The notes under the pieces were generated by a model. That model did not search any database. It was not told the origin of the DNA and saw only the letters and a program-made list of their open reading frames with translations. A DNA stretch of 64,000 bases from contig MSGV01000001.1 in assembly GCA_001940845.1 (NCBI GenBank), forward strand, positions 165,241 through 229,240. The letters run 5' to 3'. The stretch's first letter is position 1. Each line of letters begins with the position of its first letter. Shown here piece after piece: positions 1 through 7,027 of this stretch. Both the position numbers and the translations under genes were made by a program. Source of the DNA: Christensenellaceae bacterium Phil7. Its GTDB lineage: Bacteria; Bacillota; Clostridia; Christensenellales; CAG-138.

Positions 1-960
1 TATGAAGGATATAGGAGCAATGAGAAAATAGCACTTGCATACGCCCAAGGGCTGTTCAATCTGAGCAATAAACAGGATGCTGCATGTGGAGGGCGTACGG
101 TTGATAAGCTGAAAGCGTTGTATAAAGAATATAGTAGCAATGGGGAGATAGCACTTGTCTACGCCCAAGGACTGGTGAATCTGAGCAATAAACAGGATGC
201 TGCATGTGGAGGGCGTACGGTTGAGAAGCTGAAAGCGTTGTATGAAGAATATAGGAGCAATGAGGAAATAGCACTTGTCTACGCCCAAGGACTGGTCAAT
301 CTAAGCGCTAAACAGGATGAAGTTGGTGGAGAGCATACAGTTGATAAGCTGAAAGCGTTGTATGAAGAATATAGTAGCAATGAGGAGATAGCGCTTGTCT
401 ACGCCAAAGGACTGGTGAACCTGAGTGCTAAACAGGATGCGGTAGGTGGGGAGCAGACAATTGATAAGCTGGAAGCGTTGTATGAAGGATATAGTAGCAA
501 TGGGGAGATAGCACTTGAATACGCCAAAGGACTGGTGAACCTGAGTGCTAAACAGGATGCGGTAGGTGGGGAGCAGACAATTGATAAGCTGGAAGCGTTG
601 TATGAAGAATATAGTAGCAATGAGGAGATAGCACTTGCATACGCCCAAGGGCTGGTGAATCTGAGTGCTAAACAGGATGCGGTAGGTGGAGAGCATACAG
701 TTGGAAAACTGGAAGCATTGCATGGAGAATATAGGAACAATGAGGAAATAGCGCATACATATGCAGCAGGGCTGTTCAATCTGAGCATTGAACAGGATGA
801 AGCCGGTAGAGAGAGTACAGTTGGAAAACTGAAAGCGCTGCATGAAGAATATAGGAGTAATGAGGAGATAGCGCTTGAATACGCAAAGGGAAAAGTTAAT
901 TTGGCAGAAGAAATGATGGCGATGGGCGAAGATATCTCTGCAATCATAGCCGAGCTGGAG
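1..960 (+). repeat. Eight in-register 120-bp tandem repeats
   Basis: The period is exactly 120 bp (40 codons), so reading frame is kept across units. Neighbouring units are nearly identical in DNA: about 85 bp around 401-487 recurs unchanged at 521-607. Such identity points to recent duplication or gene conversion, and to likely copy-number variation between strains. Confidence 0.9.
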
Positions 961-1026
961 GACATTTACAGCAGGTTCCCGAATGGTTTAATAGAGGAGC
1001 TCATTGGGTTGCTCAACGAGGAATAA
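1..1026 (+). CDS. Tandem helical-repeat protein, 3' part (5' end outside window)
   Basis: The frame is open from the first base, so the start lies upstream of the window; a TTG at 118 is an internal codon, not a convincing start. The protein is almost wholly a 40-residue repeat with core pattern YEEYxSNEEIALxYAxGLVNLSxKQD, followed by a T(V/I)xKLxAL segment. Eight units are visible, the last one diverging into a short acidic C-terminal cap. The pattern (two predicted helices per unit, conserved Asn-Leu-Ser and Ala-Tyr positions) resembles TPR/Sel1-like alpha-solenoids, which usually bind proteins. No signal peptide, catalytic motif or membrane segment is visible in the part present. Function unknown. 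A hairpin terminator follows. Confidence 0.75.
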   Translation, partial: YEGYRSNEKIALAYAQGLFNLSNKQDAACGGRTVDKLKALYKEYSSNGEIALVYAQGLVNLSNKQDAACGGRTVEKLKALYEEYRSNEEIALVYAQGLVNLSAKQDEVGGEHTVDKLKALYEEYSSNEEIALVYAKGLVNLSAKQDAVGGEQTIDKLEALYEGYSSNGEIALEYAKGLVNLSAKQDAVGGEQTIDKLEALYEEYSSNEEIALAYAQGLVNLSAKQDAVGGEHTVGKLEALHGEYRNNEEIAHTYAAGLFNLSIEQDEAGRESTVGKLKALHEEYRSNEEIALEYAKGKVNLAEEMMAMGEDISAIIAELEDIYSRFPNGLIEELIGLLNEE

Positions 1027-1062
1027 GTCCCATATGCCCAATGGCTGATGCTGTCCATGGCG

Positions 1063-1095
1063 GGGCGGTTGAAAGGCTTTTACCTTTCACCGCCC
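1063..1095 (+). terminator. Hairpin terminator of the repeat-protein gene
   Basis: A GC-rich stem (GGGCGG(T)TGAAAGG with CCTTTCACCGCCC, one bulged T) with a 6-7 nt loop lies 36 bp after the stop. The downstream T tract is weak (GTTTGAATTTT), so this is a probable rather than certain intrinsic terminator. Confidence 0.55.
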
Positions 1096-1144
1096 AGGTG
1101 GTTTGAATTTTACAGCGAATTTATCTCAATTTTGCGGAGGCTGC

Positions 1145-1173
1145 TTGACAATTGCCCGGTATCGCTCTAAAAT
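1145..1173 (+). promoter_or_regulatory. Sigma-A promoter of mgtE
   Basis: TTGACA, 17-bp spacer, TAAAAT. It places the transcript start near 1180, giving mgtE an untranslated leader of about 325 nt. Confidence 0.7.
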
Positions 1174-1179
1174 AGAGAA

Positions 1180-1503
1180 TGGCGGTTTGGGATAAAATAA
1201 ATTCACCCATGCCGTGAATAGATGAAAGGAGCGGAATATGGACGCAGACGGCAGTATAGGCTCTGGGCGAAGTCGGCTAATGGGAAATGTGAATGCGGAA
1301 TGCGGGATTTTCGGCTCTGAAGCTATTACGATGCATATCCAATGATTTCTCATTTATAATTTGGCCGACCGAACTTATCGCCGCCCGTCGGATGGGTGCT
1401 TGCAGGATGGCTTTTGAAAGGGTATTCCCTACCCTTTGGCTTGCTGTTGATAAAAACCGATCCAAGGGGTTAATTTTCGTAGCATTCGATTCCCAAAGGA
1501 AGA
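1180..1503 (+). promoter_or_regulatory. Long structured 5' leader of mgtE, candidate riboregulator
   Basis: This stretch holds no convincing gene. It contains several potential hairpins: an 8-bp perfect stem AAAGGGTA / TACCCTTT with a 5-nt loop at 1417-1437, and a CCGAC / GTCGG pairing near 1362-1391. Leaders of this length before mgtE are often Mg2+-sensing M-boxes. Scattered M-box-like words occur (ATATGGA, TAATGGG), but the conserved M-box core could not be aligned convincingly, so the class is left open. Confidence 0.35.
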
Positions 1504-2856
1504 ATGGCAGTATTTTCAACTGATCTTTCGAGCACGGTGGAGACCCTGCTCGAAAATAAACGCTATAACAGCGTTCGGGATGTGCTTTCCACTGTAAACG
1601 CGGTGGATGTGGCGGTTATTTTGGAGGATCAGCCCCCTCAAAAGCTGATCCTGCTTTTCCGCTTACTCCCAAAGGAGCTTGCATCGGAGGCCTTCGTTGA
1701 GATGGGGCATGAATCGCAGGAACTGCTGATAAATGCTTTTTCTGATAAGGAGCTTGGCGAGCTCGTGAATGAGCTGTATGTTGATGATGCGGCGGATATA
1801 GTCGAGGAAATGCCGGCCAATGTCGTCAAGCGCATTTTAAAGCAGGCGGATAGCGAAACGCGCAAACAGATAAATGATCTTTTAAAATATCCGGATGATA
1901 GCGCAGGCTCGATAATGACTCCGGATTTTGTTAGCCTCTCCCCCACCCTGACCACCGGGCAGGCGCTTGGCGTGATAAGGCATAAGGGCGTTGATAAGGA
2001 GACGGTGGATATCTGCTATGTGGTCGAAAGGAGCAAGCTGCTCGGAGAGATATCGCTGCGCTCCATCGTGCTTGCGGATGAGAATACGCCCATTTCGGAG
2101 CTCATGGATGAGAATGTCATCTTTGCCAAGACCTTGGAGGATATCGAGGATGTGGCTGCAAGGTTTGATCGATATGGATTGACCGCACTCCCGGTCGTGG
2201 ATGGCGAAAACAGGCTCGTTGGCATAATAACCGTTGATGATGCTATTGACGTCATGCGCGAAGAGGCTACGGAGGATATGGAGAAGATGGCAGCATTGAC
2301 CCCGTCCGAAAAGCCGTACCCAAGGCTCAGCGTATTTGAAATATATAAGAATCGCATCCCATGGCTGATGCTCATGATGATCTCCGCAGTATTCACTCAG
2401 CTCATCATCGGTAAGTTCGAAGCTGCGCTTGCAGCCCAGATTGCTTTGACGGCGTTCATTCCAATGCTCATGGATACGGGCGGAAATTCCGGAAGCCAAG
2501 CTTCCGTAACGATAATTCGCAGCCTATCGCTTGGCGAGGTCGAATTTTCTGATATATTTAAGATAATCTGGAAGGAGATTCGGGTTGCGCTGCTATGTGG
2601 ACTTTCGCTGGCGATCGTCAATTTTGCGAAGCTCATGATATTCGATCATGTTGGAATAATGATCGCGCTTACGGTCAGCCTGACCCTGCTTGCAACTGTT
2701 GCGATAGCAAAGTTTGTTGGTTGTACGCTGCCGCTGCTTGTAAAGAAGGTAGGGCTTGATCCTGCGGTCATGGCCAGCCCTATAATCACCACCGTGGTCG
2801 ATGCAATAGCTTTGATGATCTATTTTGGTTTAGCAACAACATTGCTGAAAATATAA
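1504..2856 (+). CDS. mgtE: Magnesium transporter MgtE
   Basis: Complete MgtE of 450 residues, the usual length, acting as a Mg2+-gated Mg2+ channel in the cytoplasmic membrane. Domains in order: N-terminal helical domain (about 1-125, with VDDAADIVEEMP), a CBS pair (about 130-255, ending in GIITVDDAIDVM), a connecting helix, and five membrane segments (about 280-450). The pore-helix signature is present as DTGGNSGSQ, and the conserved acidic pore residue sits in the last segments (TTVVDAIALMIYF). The start follows AAAGGAAG at short spacing; no better upstream start was seen. The gene stands alone behind a long leader that may sense its substrate. Confidence 0.95.
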   Translation: MAVFSTDLSSTVETLLENKRYNSVRDVLSTVNAVDVAVILEDQPPQKLILLFRLLPKELASEAFVEMGHESQELLINAFSDKELGELVNELYVDDAADIVEEMPANVVKRILKQADSETRKQINDLLKYPDDSAGSIMTPDFVSLSPTLTTGQALGVIRHKGVDKETVDICYVVERSKLLGEISLRSIVLADENTPISELMDENVIFAKTLEDIEDVAARFDRYGLTALPVVDGENRLVGIITVDDAIDVMREEATEDMEKMAALTPSEKPYPRLSVFEIYKNRIPWLMLMMISAVFTQLIIGKFEAALAAQIALTAFIPMLMDTGGNSGSQASVTIIRSLSLGEVEFSDIFKIIWKEIRVALLCGLSLAIVNFAKLMIFDHVGIMIALTVSLTLLATVAIAKFVGCTLPLLVKKVGLDPAVMASPIITTVVDAIALMIYFGLATTLLKI

Positions 2857-2886
2857 GCGAAAAAATAAAATATGATTTAAGCTATA

Positions 2887-2919
2887 AAATGAGCTCCCCG
2901 CAAATGCGAAGAGCTCATT
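2887..2919. terminator. Bidirectional terminator between mgtE and degV
   Basis: Outer perfect stem AATGAGCTC / GAGCTCATT extended by inner GC and GU pairs. On the minus strand it is followed by TTTTAT, fitting degV; on the plus strand by CATTCTAT, fitting mgtE. Confidence 0.7.
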
Positions 2920-2963
2920 CATTCTATCTATTGATACTGGTCAGAATTGGAATTCTAGGATTC

Positions 2964-3851
2964 TCAATCCACACGCTTCTTTCCGAAGAAAAAGAGTGCA
3001 ACGGTACCGGGACCGGTGTGGCTTCCGATGGTCGTTCCAACGGAGTTGATCTCCACCCTGCCGTTCAGCTTTTTGAAGCGTTCTTCAACGAGATCGGCAA
3101 CAGCGCGTGCATCCTCATAACAGGCTGAGTTACAGATATAGCATTTTCCGCTGTAATCAAGACCATCGTCCGCATTTTCCTCCATACGGTTTACAATTTC
3201 GGTAATGACGCGCTTCTTCGTGCGTATTTTTGAGCGAGGAATGAGCCTGCCGAGATTATCCATATTGAGCAGCGGACAAATCTTCAGCACTGTGCCGACA
3301 AAGCCGGAGGCCTTGGAGATGCGGCCGCCTTGAACATAGCAGGTGAGATCGGTTGAAAAGAACCAATGATGAAGCCTGAGCTTGTTTTCTTCCGCCCAGG
3401 CGCGGAGTTCATCAATACCCATTCCGGAATCGCGCAGATCTGCAAGCTTATCCATAAATAGACCGTAACCGGAGGAGGCGCCTAAGGAATCCACGATATA
3501 GATTTTACGCTCCGGATACTGTTCGGAAAGTTCGCTTGCGGCAGCACAGGCGGAATTATAGCTTCCGGAGATACCGGATGAAAGCGTTATGTGCAGAATG
3601 TCCAGACCCTTTTCTAAAAATTTGCGGAAATAATCAGCGTATTCGCCCGTGCTGACCTGCGAGGTTGAAACCTTTGCACCCTCGGCAATACGGCGATAGA
3701 ATTCATCGAAGGGTATGCTCTCCCCAAAATCATCAGGATGGCTGACTCCATCAATCGTGTAGTGAAAGCATATATATTCAATGCCGCGGGAGCAAAGATG
3801 CTCCTTTGTGAGATCGGCTGTTGAACAGCAGCTAAGAATATAATCGTTCAT
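2964..3851 (-). CDS. DegV family fatty-acid-binding protein
   Basis: A DegV/EDD-fold protein of 295 residues. DegV proteins bind a fatty acid and, as FakB, present it to a fatty acid kinase for phosphorylation and use in phospholipid synthesis. Family marks: the N-terminal CCSTADL strand-loop, TSQVSTGEY, the lipid-head loop LSSGISGSYNSA, VDSLGASSGYG, and a C-terminal glycine/histidine segment SVGTTIGSHTGPGTVALFF. The start is the ATG preceded by AAAGGAA at good spacing; an upstream ATG adding 15 residues has no ribosome binding site. No kinase partner (fakA) is in the window, so the fatty-acid role is inferred from the family only. Confidence 0.88.
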   Translation of the reverse strand: MNDYILSCCSTADLTKEHLCSRGIEYICFHYTIDGVSHPDDFGESIPFDEFYRRIAEGAKVSTSQVSTGEYADYFRKFLEKGLDILHITLSSGISGSYNSACAAASELSEQYPERKIYIVDSLGASSGYGLFMDKLADLRDSGMGIDELRAWAEENKLRLHHWFFSTDLTCYVQGGRISKASGFVGTVLKICPLLNMDNLGRLIPRSKIRTKKRVITEIVNRMEENADDGLDYSGKCYICNSACYEDARAVADLVEERFKKLNGRVEINSVGTTIGSHTGPGTVALFFFGKKRVD

Positions 3852-3901
3852 AACAAAAATTCCTTTCGCTTGTTTTTCCCCCTGCACAGCGTGCATGCTT
3901 A

Positions 3902-3930
3902 ATTATAGCTAGTATGAAAAAACATGTCAA
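3902..3930 (-). promoter_or_regulatory. Consensus sigma-A promoter of degV
   Basis: Minus strand TTGACA, 17-bp spacer, TATAAT: a perfect consensus match, about 50 bp before the start. Confidence 0.85.
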
Positions 3931-3963
3931 GGGATATTTGACACAAGATGAGTCCCAAAAGAC

Positions 3964-3992
3964 TTGAGATATAATTTTTATTGTGCTAAAAT
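3964..3992 (+). promoter_or_regulatory. Probable promoter of the DUF3795 gene
   Basis: TTGAGA, 17-bp spacer, TAAAAT, about 50 bp before the ATG. It lies back to back with the degV promoter. Confidence 0.6.
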
Positions 3993-4044
3993 AAATTGTA
4001 GGTATGAGGTAAAGAGCTATTCATGGGTACGAAAGGAATGGAAG

Positions 4045-4446
4045 ATGAAAAGAATTCCGGATGAGAAATGTGCATCAGTGTGCGGATTGTTTTGCGGAGC
4101 ATGTCCATCCTTCCCGGAGGAATGTCATGGCTGTTTATCCGACTATGTTAGAGAAGGCTGTCGTGAATGCAAAAATGGGTTCAGAAAATGCGCATCCAAT
4201 CATACGGTTGCCAGATGCTGTGAACGTATTGAATTTCCATGCCAAAAGCTTGAGAAATTCAGCAAGTATCCGGTCATCAACGGAATCTGCAATCATGCAA
4301 ATGTGATTTCGGATCTGAAGCGGATGAAAGATATAGGAATTCTCTCCTGGCTCAAAGAACAAGTTGATGAATTCACATGCCCTGAATGCGGAGAACTGAT
4401 TTCATGGTTTGATAGGAATTCCCATGTTTGCAGCAAGCAAAAATAA
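4045..4446 (+). CDS. DUF3795 cysteine-rich protein
   Basis: A 133-residue cytoplasmic protein rich in cysteine, with the family opening CGLFCGACPSF followed by CxxC pairs (CHGC, CREC) and a C-terminal CPECGE / HVC element that could bind a metal. DUF3795 proteins are common in anaerobes and have no established function. The chosen ATG follows GAAAGGAATGG; a longer frame upstream lacks a start signal and would overlap the promoter. It is a single-gene unit, divergent from degV. Confidence 0.75.
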   Translation: MKRIPDEKCASVCGLFCGACPSFPEECHGCLSDYVREGCRECKNGFRKCASNHTVARCCERIEFPCQKLEKFSKYPVINGICNHANVISDLKRMKDIGILSWLKEQVDEFTCPECGELISWFDRNSHVCSKQK

Positions 4447-4463
4447 ACTTAGTTGTTTGAAAA

Positions 4464-4500
4464 ATGCCGTCAGCTTTTACTAAAGAAATGCTGACGGCAT
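4464..4500 (-). terminator. Terminator of the GntR-family gene
   Basis: Perfect 11-bp stem ATGCCGTCAGC / GCTGACGGCAT. Read on the minus strand it runs directly into TTTTTC, a proper intrinsic terminator. It may also stop the convergent DUF3795 transcript. Confidence 0.8.
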
Positions 4501-4514
4501 GTGCGCAAATTAAA

Positions 4515-5186
4515 TTAGCTTTGCAGTATGGGCGAATTGAGGGAAAGGACTTTGGTCTTTTCGAGGTGGGTGCGAAGAATCGCCGCTGCAAATTCGCTAT
4601 CACCGCTGCGGCAGGCATCGAGGAGCTTATAATGCTCTGTGCGAGTCTGGCTGCTGACCTCTGCTGTGGAATAGTAGGGGCGAACATAGCGGTCTACATT
4701 GGCATGGAGCTGCTCAATGAGCTGGAGCAGGAAAGTATTTCCAGTGGCCTCGTAAAGCGCAAAATGGAAAGCAAGATTGAGATCCTCAAGCTTGTTTGCA
4801 TCGGTCTCAACTTCACATTCTTCGAGTATGGCTGCTGCTTTTTCGATAAATTTATCGGTCATAAGAGGGATTGCCGCACGGATTGCGCCCATTTCAAGAA
4901 TGATACGGGTATCCATTGCGTTTTCGAGTTCGTCACGGGTGAGCTTGGTAACGACTGCACCCCTATTGGGGTAGATTCGAACAAGACCCTGTGCATCCAG
5001 CTGACGGAAAGCTTCCCTGACGGGAATGTGGCTGACGCTGAGCTGAGCGGAAATCTCATCCTGACGAAGGGGCATACCGCCGGGGAGAACCCCACGGATA
5101 ATTGCTGTGCGCAGAACCTGGAAGACCCAGTCCCGTGCCGCCATTGAACGCTGCTGCATTTCTTCTGCGATGTCTTTAAGCTGCAT
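4515..5186 (-). CDS. GntR family (FadR/FCD) transcriptional regulator
   Basis: A 223-residue regulator. An N-terminal winged helix-turn-helix (about 15-80, with PLRQDEISAQLSVSHIPVREAFRQLDAQGLV) is followed by an all-helical FCD ligand domain (about 90-210). The FCD metal/ligand positions are recognisable: an Asp or Glu in the first helix, NLAFHFALYEATGN, and RTEHYKLLDACRSGD. FCD regulators respond to organic acids such as gluconate, pyruvate or lactate; the effector cannot be told here because no catabolic gene is adjacent. GAAAGAGAG precedes the ATG. It is transcribed alone. Confidence 0.9.
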   Translation of the reverse strand: MQLKDIAEEMQQRSMAARDWVFQVLRTAIIRGVLPGGMPLRQDEISAQLSVSHIPVREAFRQLDAQGLVRIYPNRGAVVTKLTRDELENAMDTRIILEMGAIRAAIPLMTDKFIEKAAAILEECEVETDANKLEDLNLAFHFALYEATGNTFLLQLIEQLHANVDRYVRPYYSTAEVSSQTRTEHYKLLDACRSGDSEFAAAILRTHLEKTKVLSLNSPILQS

Positions 5187-5264
5187 AAAATAATTCTCTC
5201 TTTCTACAGGTTTTCTTGAGTACGCCGATTTAATTATTTCATCGTTGCATACACTACCAACCCT

Positions 5265-5293
5265 ATTATAAACCGATACTATATTATTGTCAA
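5265..5293 (-). promoter_or_regulatory. Consensus sigma-A promoter of the GntR gene
   Basis: Minus strand TTGACA, 17-bp spacer, TATAAT, with an 80-nt leader before the ATG. No operator could be assigned with confidence. Confidence 0.8.
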
Positions 5294-5539
5294 TAAGAAA
5301 ATTAAGAGAATTTAAAAATTTTTCATTATTTTTTTCCGAATATTGCTTAAAGGCATGATTTTTAAAGAAAAATGGCGGAAATATGGGCGAAAACGTAGAA
5401 ACATTTCACATTCAAAAAACAAATATATTGTGTTGAAAGCGATAAACTCAGGAATATCCGAATGCATTCCCTTATTTTTGAATTGGTATCAAATTTGGGG
5501 CTGAAAAGTAAGAATATTTTTTACTGCCAGCAGTTTTCC
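5294..5539. other. AT-rich intergenic stretch
   Basis: Between the divergent GntR and mreC promoters. It is very AT-rich with A and T runs; no gene, hairpin or recognisable site was seen. Confidence 0.5.
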
Positions 5540-5568
5540 TTGCTAATCCACTATATTCATAGTATAAT
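5540..5568 (+). promoter_or_regulatory. Promoter of the mreC-mreD-PBP2 operon
   Basis: TTGCTA, 17-bp spacer, TATAAT, with the expected transcript start near 5575 and a leader of about 50 nt. Confidence 0.75.
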
Positions 5569-5627
5569 GTACAAGTGAAAATTTGCAAAGTTTTCATTCA
5601 ATTATTTTGCGAGGAGCCCGGCAGGGC

Positions 5628-6476
5628 ATGGTGACAAGCATGAAGAAGGGCGGAAACACGAAGAGACCGATGGTCATCGCATTGATTGCGGCAGCGGCAT
5701 TGTTGATAGTGGTATTATTGACAAACGGCAGCAGCGTATCGAAATGGGCAGAGGATGGAATTGCAACCATAATCACTCCAATAGAGGGTACTGCCGCAAA
5801 AGCCTCGAATGCGATTGTTGGATTTTTTAAAAGATTGTTTAATACGACCGATGCAGATCAGGAAAACGAAAGGCTGCGGGCTGAATTGGCATGGATGGAA
5901 CAGATGCAGGCTGAGTTTGAAGAGATGCGCAAAGAAAATGAAAGGCTTACAGGGCTGCTGAATTATGCGAATTCGCTTGGAGATTATGATATCTGCACGG
6001 CGGGCGTGATCGCAAAATCAACCGGCACATGGTTCAGAACCTTCACCTTGGATGTCGGCAGGAGCAGAGGCGTTGATATTGATATGGCCGTGATCAGTGC
6101 ATCCGGTCTTGTCGGCAGGGTTACGGAGGTAGGCTATGATTGGTGTAAGGTAACTTGTATAATTGATTCATCATCAACCGTCCCTATACTCATTGAACGT
6201 ACGCGCGACAATTGCATGGCGCGAGGCGTTCTTGAAAGCGGCAGCGGAGAGGCTGCATTGGAGCTATATTATCTGCCATCGGATCGCACAAACCTGGTAC
6301 CGGGGGATGTTGTGATAACAAGCGGTATAGGCGGCATTTATCCAAAGGGAATACTGATCGGCACGGTGACAGAGGTTCTGACGGAGGGCGAGATACGGGC
6401 AGTCATTGCGCCTTCCACGGATTTTGAGCATCTGGAGGAGGTCACTATAATCCTTGGGGAAAATGGAGGCAACTGA
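5628..6476 (+). CDS. mreC: Rod shape-determining protein MreC
   Basis: A 282-residue MreC, the bitopic elongasome protein linking MreB/MreD to the wall synthases. One N-terminal membrane anchor (about 13-33) is followed by a coiled coil (about 65-105, EEMRKENERL) and two beta-barrel domains with family motifs (VIAKSTGTWFRTFTLDVGRSRGVD, split here as SRGVDIDMAV; ASGLVGRV; GDVVITSGIGGIYPKGI). The start is the ATG 11 nt after GAGGAG; an upstream TTG lies too near the transcript start. mreB is not upstream, unlike in many genomes. The stop overlaps the mreD start by one base. Confidence 0.92.
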   Translation: MVTSMKKGGNTKRPMVIALIAAAALLIVVLLTNGSSVSKWAEDGIATIITPIEGTAAKASNAIVGFFKRLFNTTDADQENERLRAELAWMEQMQAEFEEMRKENERLTGLLNYANSLGDYDICTAGVIAKSTGTWFRTFTLDVGRSRGVDIDMAVISASGLVGRVTEVGYDWCKVTCIIDSSSTVPILIERTRDNCMARGVLESGSGEAALELYYLPSDRTNLVPGDVVITSGIGGIYPKGILIGTVTEVLTEGEIRAVIAPSTDFEHLEEVTIILGENGGN

Positions 6477-6964
6477 TGAAAAAATGGATTGCCCCTGTCT
6501 CAATTTTGATAGCAATGCTGCTGGATTATCTTGTATTTAATATTGCAGGGATTAAGAGCTATGCTCCAGATTGTCTGGTTGCAGTTTTTATCGCACTTTC
6601 ACTTGGATTGGGCATGATGCCGATGATGCTTACGGGGATCTTGCTTGGCCTTGCAATAGATGCGGTGGCCAATACTTTCGTTGGCGGAACGTCGATAAGC
6701 CTTGTATTGGCTTCGGCTGCTGGCGGGTTGTTTCATGGCAAGTTTTATGCTGATAATGCAATAATTCCGGGTGCGCTTGCCGCAGGGTTTGTTTTCCTGC
6801 GCGAGAATTTTATGTATTTCCTATGCAAAATTATGGGCAGGAATTTGGCGGGCTTTGGTGGTTTTATGTTGATGCATATACTTCCCTCATCATTGCTGAC
6901 GGGAATAATCTGTGCATTTGCATATTTATTGATAAAAAAAGGAAAATATGAATTTTCGATTTAA
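6476..6964 (+). CDS. mreD: Rod shape-determining protein MreD
   Basis: A 162-residue polytopic membrane protein with about five hydrophobic segments, the size and topology of MreD. MreD works with MreC and RodA/PBP2 in lateral wall growth. Sequence similarity in this family is low, so the call rests on topology, the TGATG coupling to mreC, a GGAGG just before the start, and the PBP2 gene that follows. Confidence 0.85.
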   Translation: MKKWIAPVSILIAMLLDYLVFNIAGIKSYAPDCLVAVFIALSLGLGMMPMMLTGILLGLAIDAVANTFVGGTSISLVLASAAGGLFHGKFYADNAIIPGALAAGFVFLRENFMYFLCKIMGRNLAGFGGFMLMHILPSSLLTGIICAFAYLLIKKGKYEFSI

Positions 6965-7027
6965 AGCTTTCTGATGTATGCGGGCTTATCGGAAAAGGAA
7001 GAAGAAAGAAGGTGTTAGGATTTGGCT

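Noticed and set aside
1-960. Regular repeats as a CRISPR array
   Set aside because: Units are 120 bp, contiguous, and keep an open reading frame; there are no unique spacers.
301-965. Long open frames on the minus strand within the repeat gene
   Set aside because: They mirror the repeat in other frames, have no ribosome binding site and give low-complexity products.
1180-1503. M-box (ykoK) riboswitch
   Set aside because: Only scattered words agree; the conserved core and long-range pairings could not be drawn. Kept as an unassigned leader.
1293-1523. A 76-codon leader ORF before mgtE
   Set aside because: Weak start signal, overlaps mgtE, and the product has no recognisable or leader-peptide-like feature.
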